The notes beneath the pieces are model-generated. The model saw nothing but the letters and a program-made list of their open reading frames with translations, was not told where the DNA came from and searched no databases. 12,382 bases of DNA, from NCBI GenBank assembly GCA_020217165.1, contig JAIWOE010000114.1, positions 1 through 12,382 of the forward strand, read 5' to 3'. Position numbers and translations under genes: made by a program. Within the stretch, counting starts at the first letter, position 1. Every line of letters starts with the position of its first letter. Source of the stretch: Desulfovibrio sp. Lineage in GTDB: Bacteria; Desulfobacterota; Desulfovibrionia; Desulfovibrionales; Desulfovibrionaceae. Below, piece after piece: positions 1 to 5,443 of this stretch.

Positions 1-1
1 G

Positions 2-538
2 CCCGGGCCTGCGGGTGCGCCACCCCAGGTGCAGGCCATGTGTCAGGCCGCAGCCTTGTGCGGTGTGGGTCCCATGGCCGCCGTGGCCGGCGTGGTGGCG
101 GAGCACGTGGCCCGCGCCCTGGCAGCCGCCGGGTGCCGCACGGCTCTGGTGGAAAACGGTGGGGATCTTTTCTTGATGGCCGACTCCTCCCGGGTGGTGG
201 CCGCCCTGCCGGATCCCTCGGGCCAAGCCCGGCTGGGCCTGCTGCTGCACCCGGGGGACCTGCCCTGCTCCCTGTGCAGCTCCTCGGCCACCATCGGCCA
301 CTCCCTGTCCTTTGGCAAGGCCGAGCTGGTGGTGGTGCGCAGCCCTGCCGCGGCCATGGCCGATGCCGCCGCCACGGCCCTGTGCAACCGCCTGCGCTCC
401 GGCAAGGACATCCCCGCCGTCCTCCGGCACGCGCAAACGCTGGCCACCCTGCCACCTCCCTTGCGTGTGGAGGGCGTGCTGGCCGTGTGCCAGGGACGGA
501 TCGGGGTCTGGGGAAAAATGGAACTGTGCGGATGCTAA
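2..538 (+). CDS. UPF0280 family protein (ApbE-like fold), 5' end cut off by the window
   Basis: The reading frame is open from the window edge to a TAA at 536-538, giving 178 residues of the C-terminal part. No start is assigned: a GTG at 29 and an ATG at 38 are in frame, but residues before them (...APPQVQAM) look like continuing family sequence, and the family is usually longer (roughly 240-280 residues), so the true start lies outside. Recognisable blocks in order are GVGPMAAVAG, VENGGDLFL, SSATIGHSLSFGKAE and MADAAATAL, which together are typical of UPF0280 proteins related to ApbE flavin transferases. Biochemical function of the family is not established, so none is assigned. No membrane segment is seen. 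It is convergent with dnaA, with 106 bases between the two stop codons. Family assignment is from remembered motif pattern; fairly sure. Confidence 0.82.
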   Translation, partial: PGPAGAPPQVQAMCQAAALCGVGPMAAVAGVVAEHVARALAAAGCRTALVENGGDLFLMADSSRVVAALPDPSGQARLGLLLHPGDLPCSLCSSSATIGHSLSFGKAELVVVRSPAAAMADAAATALCNRLRSGKDIPAVLRHAQTLATLPPPLRVEGVLAVCQGRIGVWGKMELCGC

Positions 539-565
539 AGCGCCGGGGATAAGCCCTGCGACTAC

Positions 566-594
566 AGCATGTTAAACTATATCTAGAGCATGTT
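566..594. repeat. 8-bp direct repeat AGCATGTT, 21-bp period
   Basis: AGCATGTT occurs at 566-573 and again at 587-594, exactly 21 bases apart (two helical turns). Both copies run on into A/T-rich sequence (TAAAC and TTAAAA). The stretch 566-601 is strikingly A/T-rich for this GC-rich window. It lies in the gap between the convergent UPF0280 gene and dnaA. The same-face spacing could suit a dimeric DNA-binding protein, but no such protein is identified, and the repeat may be chance. Confidence 0.4.
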
Positions 595-595
595 T

Positions 596-642
596 AAAAA
601 ATGTGGAGAACCGTCGGGAATCCCATTGCCTTCCGGGCCCGA
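596..642 (-). terminator. possible terminator downstream of dnaA
   Basis: Starting 2 bases past the dnaA stop codon, the minus strand has the inverted repeat TCGGG (642-638) and CCCGA (618-614), with an inner GGAA/TTCC pairing (634-631 with 620-617) as an alternative. A run of six T residues on the minus strand (601-596) follows about 12 bases later. The gap between stem and T-run is longer than in a standard intrinsic terminator, and the stem is short, so this is only a candidate. Nothing better is visible in the 106-base gap. No clear terminator for the plus-strand UPF0280 gene was seen. Confidence 0.28.
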
Positions 643-644
643 GA

Positions 645-2126
645 CTATCGCCCTCCCACCCGGCAATACGCCTTGGCCATCTCCACGGTGCGGGAAAGCT
701 GACGCCCCACCGGGGTCTGTAGATTCATCTCGCGTTCTATGTTGGTGATGCCCTTGATGACGGTGGAATGTTTGCGATTGAAGCGGTCGCCTATGTCCTG
801 CAGGGAGAGCTCCGTGTATTTTCGCGCTAGAAAATAGGCGGCGTTGCGGGCCTGCACAATCTGGCGCTGCCGACTCTTGGACCGCAGTTCCCCCGGGGAG
901 AGCTCAAAGGCATTGCACACGAATTCAATAATTCGATCCATGGAATATTGCGGCGTCTCGGGCTCGTAATGGCTGAGCACCTCGCAGGCCAATTCCAGGG
1001 TGATCTTGTGGTTGAGCAGCCGGGCTTTGAGGATGAGGTTCTGCAGACAGGCTTCCAGTTGGCGAATATCCGTATTGATGCGCTCAGCCAGCAGATCTGT
1101 CACCTTGTCGGGCAGGGCCACATGGAAGCTCTTGGCCTTCTGCTCCAGGATGCGCTTGCGGGTCTCGAAGCCAGGCTTCTCGATAACCGCCAGGAATCCC
1201 GAACAGATACGCGAAGCCAAGGTGGAATCCACGTCTTTAAGTTCACGCGGCAGGAAGGAAGAGGTGAGAATCACTTTGGCGCCGCGATTGCGCAGGGCAT
1301 TCATGGTGGCCAGCAATTCGTCCTGCATCTTCTCCTTGCCCTGGAAAAAATGCACATCTTCCAGCAGCAACAGGTCCACCCCCTCACGAAACCGGGCCTT
1401 GAAGCGCTCCACTTCGTTGCTGCGCAAAGACTGCACCCAGAGTCGGCCAAACTCTTCGGCCGTCAGGTATTCAACCCGCACCTGCTGGCGATTGGAGTAG
1501 GAACACAGGTTGCGCCCCACAGCCTGCAGCAAGTGGGTCTTGCCCAGGCCAGGGGTGGACGACAAAAACACCTGATCGGATTCCAATTGCTTGTCACACA
1601 AGGCTCGAGCCGCGGCATAGGCCAGCTGGTTGCTGGGGCCGACGACGAAGTCGTCGAAGGAGAATTGCCAGCAGGGGCGGGAACGAGGCGCATCCGTGGA
1701 CTGCAGGGGCAGTCCGAGCTGCCGCGGGCCAGTGGCGGGGGAACACGCGGGGACGGCGCCGCGGGGCAACGGTGCCGGACGGGCGATGGCGGATCCGGAC
1801 GGCGCGGCAGACACGCCGGTCACCGTCCCGGCAATGCCAGCCTGCGCAATGGCGGATGCGGCCACCACCGCAGCATCCCCGGCTTCGCCGACGGGGTCTG
1901 CGGTCACAACCACTTCCACCTGTTTGCCCAACACGGCCACCGCTGCCTGCCGGATCTGGTCCAGCAGGCGGTCACGAACCCAGATGGCTACAAACTCATT
2001 CGGTGCCTTAAGGCATAGTTTGGAGCCGTTTAGAACGGCCGTCAGTGGAGCGATCCAGACTTGAAACAAGCCAGGATTGACCGTTTTCTGCAGGATTTGA
2101 CGAATCTGGTCCCAATGCGTGTTCAT
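645..2126 (-). CDS. dnaA: chromosomal replication initiator protein DnaA
   Basis: DnaA is the AAA+ ATPase that binds DnaA boxes and opens the origin. From the ATG at 2126 the product has 493 residues, a little longer than most (about 440-470). Domain I is residues 1-75 (NPGLFQVWIAPL, APNEFVAIWVRDRLL). Residues 76-150 are an Ala/Pro/Gly-rich linker. The AAA+ core carries Walker A STPGLGKT (190-197), a Walker B region LLLLEDVH (252-259), sensor 1 VILTSS (285-290), the box VII arginine in ASRICSGF (304-311) and the sensor 2 arginine in DIRQLEACL. Domain IV (about 395-493) ends in the signature RFNRKHSTVIKG (448-459). The frame stays open to an ATG at 2255, but family similarity begins at MNTHWDQIR, so 2126 is preferred; its ribosome binding site is weak (GAG inside a palindrome). 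Walker A lacks the usual first Gly, and Walker B reads ED instead of DD. It sits behind thyX without dnaN nearby. The family is certain; whether it is the only dnaA of the genome cannot be seen. Confidence 0.95.
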   Translation of the reverse strand: MNTHWDQIRQILQKTVNPGLFQVWIAPLTAVLNGSKLCLKAPNEFVAIWVRDRLLDQIRQAAVAVLGKQVEVVVTADPVGEAGDAAVVAASAIAQAGIAGTVTGVSAAPSGSAIARPAPLPRGAVPACSPATGPRQLGLPLQSTDAPRSRPCWQFSFDDFVVGPSNQLAYAAARALCDKQLESDQVFLSSTPGLGKTHLLQAVGRNLCSYSNRQQVRVEYLTAEEFGRLWVQSLRSNEVERFKARFREGVDLLLLEDVHFFQGKEKMQDELLATMNALRNRGAKVILTSSFLPRELKDVDSTLASRICSGFLAVIEKPGFETRKRILEQKAKSFHVALPDKVTDLLAERINTDIRQLEACLQNLILKARLLNHKITLELACEVLSHYEPETPQYSMDRIIEFVCNAFELSPGELRSKSRQRQIVQARNAAYFLARKYTELSLQDIGDRFNRKHSTVIKGITNIEREMNLQTPVGRQLSRTVEMAKAYCRVGGR

Positions 2127-2130
2127 GGGG

Positions 2131-2140
2131 TAGAGCTCTA
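2131..2140. promoter_or_regulatory. palindrome TAGAGCTCTA over the dnaA ribosome binding position
   Basis: TAGAGCTCTA is a perfect 10-bp palindrome located 4 bases upstream of the dnaA ATG (2126). Its GAG is the only Shine-Dalgarno-like element in front of that start. It could be an operator half-site pair or simply chance; a 5-bp stem with no loop cannot fold as an RNA hairpin by itself. Confidence 0.3.
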
Positions 2141-2302
2141 CAAGGGAGCACGACTTGGAGCAAGGGTCGAAAAACGAGGGCGGAACGAAGTTGCGGCAAG
2201 TGGCTTTCCATAGGCAAATCAAAAAACAACCACCTGAAATATCATGCATAGTCACTAAAACCTTTGGCCACCGTCACCTGGCTGAAGCCTCGCGGAGCAA
2301 GG

Positions 2303-2357
2303 GTTTCCACATCACCCGCCGCAAAAAATCCACATATGTGGACAAATTTTTTCCACA
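2303..2357. promoter_or_regulatory. cluster of DnaA-box-like sites upstream of dnaA
   Basis: Measured against TTATCCACA (relaxed form TTWTNCACA), the sites are: GTTTCCACA at 2303-2311 (plus strand; 8/9 to the relaxed form), AAATCCACA at 2326-2334 (plus; 7/9), TTGTCCACA at 2337-2345 (minus; 8/9) and TTTTCCACA at 2349-2357 (plus; full match to the relaxed form). The two middle sites are head-to-head and form the perfect 14-bp palindrome TCCACATATGTGGA (2329-2342). The cluster is about 180-230 bases upstream of the dnaA start in A/T-rich sequence. In many bacteria such boxes serve dnaA autoregulation or belong to the origin; which applies here cannot be decided from the window. Confidence 0.65.
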
Positions 2358-2442
2358 GGCAAATTACTTCAGATGATGATTTTCTGATGGTGATGCATTT
2401 TTTCGCCACCAAATGGGGGTTGATACCGGGTGACGCTTGAGC

Positions 2443-2462
2443 AAAACCGGAACAAGCTCCGG
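2443..2462 (-). terminator. possible intrinsic terminator for the ruv-thyX operon
   Basis: On the minus strand CCGGA (2462-2458) and TCCGG (2451-2447) form a 5-bp stem, extendable by a G-T wobble to six pairs with a four-base loop, followed directly by TTTT (2446-2443). It lies about 105 bases past the thyX stop and before the dnaA control region. The stem and T-run are both short, so efficiency would be modest. Confidence 0.38.
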
Positions 2463-2536
2463 AGGGCAGCGCCTCGCATTTACTGGTTTCCCAGGCAAAA
2501 TCGAAGATTCTCCCCCAGGGCAGGGGCGTGTTTTCA

Positions 2537-2560
2537 CCGTGCGCAACCTGTGCGCTTCGG
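2537..2560 (-). other. stem-loop just downstream of thyX
   Basis: GCGCA (2541-2545) and TGCGC (2551-2555) pair around a five-base loop. The stem is extended by CCG (2537-2539) with CGG (2558-2560) across a small internal loop. It begins 7 bases past the thyX stop codon. No T-run follows on either strand, so it is not an intrinsic terminator by itself. A second perfect 7-bp stem, CGGGCGC (2577-2583) with GCGCCCG (2592-2598), lies inside the last codons of thyX. Together they could protect the 3' end of the mRNA or slow transcription; GC-rich DNA also forms such stems by chance. Confidence 0.4.
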
Positions 2561-2567
2561 GGGGATT

Positions 2568-3299
2568 TCAGGATGCCGGGCGCAGGGGATAGCGCCCGCA
2601 GGTAAAGCGCTCGCCTTCGGGGCAGAAGCCCAGATGCTCGCAGCGGGCTCCGGCCGTGGCAAAGAGCTCTGGCAGGGCCTCCCGGCACAGGCCCAGCATT
2701 TCATTGGCCAGGCCACGCACTTCCCACTGGGCGCGGCTGCAGCAGCGCAGGGCAAAAAAGTGCAACAATGCCCGGCAATTCATGGTGGTGACGATCTTGG
2801 ACTCCGCAGCCTGCGGCAGCACGAAGCGTGCATCTTCCTTGGCCTTGGCTCCGCGGCCGGCCTCCTCCAGCAGGGCTTTGAGCTCCTGGTAGGCGCCGGC
2901 GATTTCGGTCATGCAGGCCTCGAAGCGCGCCAGGGCCACCGGATTTCTGGCGATGGCCGGTGGCACGATGTAGTGGAAGTCCGTCTCGTCCACGTAGCGC
3001 TGGCTTTGCTGGGAATAGGAGGCGATACGGTGGCGCACCAGCTGGTGGGTGCAGGCCCTGGAGATCCCCTCGATGGCAAAGGTGAAGCTCACGTGCTCCA
3101 CGGGGCTGTCGTGCCCGGATTCCAGCACCTGCCGGACAAAATCGGCCTGTTTGTCCCGGCCGATGTCTCCGGCCAGCAGCCTGGGCCACATGTCGCCAAC
3201 GAACCCGGCGTGATAGCATTGGCGGAAGGCAGCGTAAATCAAGGACAACGCATCCGGGGTGACGGCCAAAAGCCGTACCCGGCGTTGGGCGCAGGGCAT
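2568..3299 (-). CDS. thyX: FAD-dependent thymidylate synthase ThyX
   Basis: ThyX converts dUMP to dTMP using methylenetetrahydrofolate as carbon donor and NADPH through FAD; it is the flavin alternative to ThyA. The 243-residue product (family about 210-260) carries the defining RHRX7S motif at residues 89-99 (RHRIASYSQQS), followed by QRY, preceded by SPVEHVSFTFAIEGISR (65-81), the conserved segment before the active-site loop. The C-terminal half has NCRALLHFFALR (174-185) and ends in a cysteine-containing tail (C220, C226, C234) also seen in ThyX of other anaerobes. The ATG is one base beyond the ruvB stop (TGA-C-ATG) with GGGAG six bases upstream, inside ruvB, so it is probably translated by coupling to ruvB. 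It is the last gene before the dnaA control region. The assignment is firm. Confidence 0.95.
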   Translation of the reverse strand: MPCAQRRVRLLAVTPDALSLIYAAFRQCYHAGFVGDMWPRLLAGDIGRDKQADFVRQVLESGHDSPVEHVSFTFAIEGISRACTHQLVRHRIASYSQQSQRYVDETDFHYIVPPAIARNPVALARFEACMTEIAGAYQELKALLEEAGRGAKAKEDARFVLPQAAESKIVTTMNCRALLHFFALRCCSRAQWEVRGLANEMLGLCREALPELFATAGARCEHLGFCPEGERFTCGRYPLRPAS

Positions 3300-3300
3300 G

Positions 3301-4266
3301 TCAGGCTCCCATCAACAGGCCAAGGTGCTTGTACGCCCGCGCGGTGGCCACGCGGCCGCGCGGGGTGCGCTTCAAGAAGCCGCGCTGAATGAGGAAAGGC
3401 TCGTAAATATCTTCGATGGTTCGCACTTCCTCCCCCACGGCCACGGCCAGGGTTTTGACGCCGGCCGGTCCCCCGCCATAGTGGTGGATGAGTACTTCCA
3501 GCAGCTTGCGATCCATCTGGTCCAGGCCGTGTTCGTCTACGTCCATGCGTTCCAGGGCCTGACTGGCGATGTCCCTGGAGATGACTTCCCGGCCCTGCAC
3601 GGCGGCAAAATCCCGCACGCGCCGGAGCAGGCGGTTGGCGATGCGCGGGGTGCCGCGGGAGCGTCGGCCAATTTCCAGGGCGCCCTCCTCGTCCACCCTG
3701 GTTTGCAGGATTCTGGACGCCCGGTGGACGATGCGGGCCAGCTCCTCGGGGCTGTAGAACTCCAGGCGCAGCAGGGCGCCAAAGCGGTCCCTGAGGGGCG
3801 AGGTGAGCAGCCCCAGGCGCGTGGTGGCCCCCACCAGGGTGAAGGGCTCCAGGTCGATCTTCACCGTGCGGGCGGCGGGCCCCTGGCCGATGATGAGATC
3901 CAGGCTGTAATCCTCCATGGCCGGGTAAAGAATTTCCTCCACGGCCGCGGGCATGCGGTGGATCTCGTCCACAAAAAGGATATCGTTGCGGGCCAGATTG
4001 GTCAGGATGGCGGCCAGGTCGCCCCCACGCTCCAGCACTGGGCCGGAGGTACACACCAGGTTCACCCCCAGTTCCGAGGCCATGATGCGCGCCAGGGTGG
4101 TCTTGCCCAGGCCGGGGTTGCCATAGAACAAGGTGTGGTCCATGGCCTGGCCGCGCTCGCGGGCGGCCTGCAGGTACACGGCCAGGTTGGCCCTGAGCTC
4201 CTCCTGGCCAATGAAATCCTCAAGCCGTTGCGGGCGGATGTGATCGTCTGGGCAGGCGAGTTCCAT
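3301..4266 (-). CDS. ruvB: Holliday junction branch migration ATPase RuvB
   Basis: RuvB is the hexameric AAA+ motor that pulls DNA through RuvA-bound Holliday junctions. The 321-residue product (family about 320-350) has, in order, [19 protein letters not shown] (10-28), Walker A GNPGLGKT (49-56), Walker B LFVDEIH (97-103), sensor 1 GATTR (146-150), the arginine-finger segment SPLRDRFG (156-163), sensor 2 [16 protein letters not shown] (204-219) and a C-terminal winged helix (about 245-321; [27 protein letters not shown]). All ATPase residues expected are present. The start lies 3 bases past the ruvA stop (TAGcccATG) with a moderate GAAGAAG ribosome binding site. The short N-terminus before the AAA+ core is within family range. 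RuvB works with the RuvA and RuvC made from the genes upstream. Assignment firm. Confidence 0.97.
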   Translation of the reverse strand: MELACPDDHIRPQRLEDFIGQEELRANLAVYLQAARERGQAMDHTLFYGNPGLGKTTLARIMASELGVNLVCTSGPVLERGGDLAAILTNLARNDILFVDEIHRMPAAVEEILYPAMEDYSLDLIIGQGPAARTVKIDLEPFTLVGATTRLGLLTSPLRDRFGALLRLEFYSPEELARIVHRASRILQTRVDEEGALEIGRRSRGTPRIANRLLRRVRDFAAVQGREVISRDIASQALERMDVDEHGLDQMDRKLLEVLIHHYGGGPAGVKTLAVAVGEEVRTIEDIYEPFLIQRGFLKRTPRGRVATARAYKHLGLLMGA

Positions 4267-4269
4267 GGG

Positions 4270-4881
4270 CTACTTCTTCATGAGCCGCTTGAGCACGGCG
4301 CGCAGGGCGGCGGAGACGTCTAGATCCGGCTCGTCCTTGAGCACGGCGTCCAGGTGCGGGCGGATCTCCTCCTCCCCGTATCCCAGGTTGGTCAGGCCCG
4401 TCAACGCGTCCCTGTATACCATTGATTTTCCGGCAAGAACCGGCGACGCTCCAAGGGATTTTCCCTTGCGCCCCACCGGCGCCTTGAGCTTGTACGAGAG
4501 CTCAAAAAAGATGTGTTCCGCGCTTTTCTTGCCGATGCCCGAGACCACCGTCAGCGCCCCGGCATCCTGCTCCAGCACCAGGCGATGCAGGTCTTCCGGG
4601 GTGAAGACCGAGAGGATGTTCACGGCCGTCTTGGGCCCCAGCCGGGCAATGGAGATGAGCAGGGCAAAGCAGTCCCGGGTTTCCCGGTCCAGAAACCCGA
4701 ACAACTCGATGGCGTCTTCCCGCACGATGGTCTGCACGTGCAGGGTGGCGTCCTGGCCGTGTTTGAGACTGGCCAGCACCGGCGTGGGGCAGTTCAGCTC
4801 GTAACCCACGCCGCCGGGGGTGAGGAGCACGCAGGATTCATCGTCGCAGCCAGCAACGGTGCCGCGCAGGTAGGCAATCAT
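4270..4881 (-). CDS. ruvA: Holliday junction branch migration protein RuvA
   Basis: RuvA binds four-way junctions as tetramers and recruits RuvB. The product from the ATG at 4881 has 203 residues, the usual size. Domain I (1-65) is the OB fold beginning MIAYLRGTV, with the acidic pin pair E55-D56 in IVREDAIELFGF at the same positions as in E. coli RuvA. Domain II has two helix-hairpin-helix motifs, SIARLGPKTAVNIL (77-90) and VVSGIGKKSAEHI (112-124). A flexible linker (133-150) leads to the RuvB-binding domain III (about 155-203; ALTGLTNLGYGEEEI). The frame is open further upstream to 4932, but 4881 begins at the conserved N-terminus and has GGGAGGG about nine bases in front; it lies 4 bases past the ruvC stop. 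Assignment firm. Confidence 0.97.
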   Translation of the reverse strand: MIAYLRGTVAGCDDESCVLLTPGGVGYELNCPTPVLASLKHGQDATLHVQTIVREDAIELFGFLDRETRDCFALLISIARLGPKTAVNILSVFTPEDLHRLVLEQDAGALTVVSGIGKKSAEHIFFELSYKLKAPVGRKGKSLGASPVLAGKSMVYRDALTGLTNLGYGEEEIRPHLDAVLKDEPDLDVSAALRAVLKRLMKK

Positions 4882-4885
4882 GGCG

Positions 4886-5443
4886 TCATGGCCCTCCCCG
4901 TCCGCCCCCCGCCGTGGCCGCCAAGCGGGCAAAGCGGCGGTGGTTCAGGTGACACACGGCCACGGCCATGGCGTCCGTGGCGTCCGTGGCATAGGGGGTG
5001 GTGTCCGGCAGGCCCAGGATGCGCCGGACCATGAAGGCCACCTGTTCCTTTTCCGCCCGGCCGGTACCCACCAGGGTCTTTTTGACCACCGACGGCTCAT
5101 AGCTGGCCAGGGGCACGGCGTGCATGCCGCAGGCAGCCAGGATGGCGCCCCGGGCCTGCCCCAGCACCAGGGCCGAGGCCGCATTCTTGGCGGTAAAAAT
5201 CTCTTCCATGGCCGCTTCGTCCGGGGTGTACTGGTCGATGAGGTCGGCGATCCCGCGGTACAACCGGGCCATGCGCTGGGCCATGGGCAGGGCCGGATCT
5301 GGTCGCAGGGTGCCAGCCTGCACCAGGCTGACCGTGCCCGAGCGTTCCTCCACCAGGGCGTACCCGGCCACGCGGCTGCCGGGATCGATCCCCAGGACCC
5401 GAACACCCGCCTCGCCCGTCGGCTCCGGCTTCTTCACCGTCAT
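4886..5443 (-). CDS. ruvC: crossover junction endodeoxyribonuclease RuvC
   Basis: RuvC is the dimeric, metal-dependent resolvase that nicks Holliday junctions symmetrically. The 185-residue product has the RNase H-like fold pattern: GIDPGSR with D20 first, AMEEIFTAKN with E80 second, and TDATDAMAVAVCH with D154 and D157, so all four acidic catalytic residues are in place. Further family blocks are SALVLGQARGAIL (90-102) and GTGRAEKEQV (126-135). The ATG at 5443 overlaps the stop of the radical SAM gene by four bases (ATGA) and has GAGGAAG seven bases upstream; an in-frame ATG at 5545 would add 34 low-complexity residues and is rejected. The C-terminus (AATAGGGRGGP) is a short Gly-rich tail. 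Assignment firm. Confidence 0.97.
   Translation of the reverse strand: MTVKKPEPTGEAGVRVLGIDPGSRVAGYALVEERSGTVSLVQAGTLRPDPALPMAQRMARLYRGIADLIDQYTPDEAAMEEIFTAKNAASALVLGQARGAILAACGMHAVPLASYEPSVVKKTLVGTGRAEKEQVAFMVRRILGLPDTTPYATDATDAMAVAVCHLNHRRFARLAATAGGGRGGP

Larger units (their letters stand above)
2127..2567. other. 441-base gene-free region between thyX and dnaA
   Basis: No convincing protein-coding gene is present; the short frames here lack family similarity and good ribosome binding sites. The stretch holds, from thyX towards dnaA: a stem-loop right after the thyX stop, a possible terminator at 2443-2462, an A/T-rich section (about 2321-2400) and a group of four DnaA-box-like sites at 2303-2357. 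A 10-bp palindrome (2131-2140) sits at the dnaA ribosome binding position. The dnaA promoter must lie here or upstream. No -35/-10 pair with good matches to the sigma-70 consensus was found on the minus strand, so no promoter is called. Confidence 0.75.

Noticed and set aside
576..581. TATAGT on the minus strand as a promoter -10
   Set aside because: No -35 hexamer is found at 15-18 bases, and transcription would run antisense into the UPF0280 gene.
2127..2255. Upstream ATG at 2255 as the dnaA start
   Set aside because: It would add 43 residues with no DnaA similarity (Cys- and Phe-rich). The conserved domain I starts at the ATG at 2126.
2371..2395. GATGATGAT run near the DnaA boxes as a DnaA-trio unwinding element
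   Set aside because: DnaA-trios read 3'-GAT-5' (5'-TAG or TAA like) beside a box. Neither strand of this run shows that order.
2242..2688. 148-codon minus-strand frame between thyX and dnaA
   Set aside because: It overlaps the end of thyX in another frame, has no recognisable domain and would cover the DnaA-box cluster.
4882..4932. Longer RuvA start at 4932
   Set aside because: It would overlap ruvC and add an Arg/Gly-rich segment; the conserved MIAYLRG start with GGGAGGG in front is at 4881.
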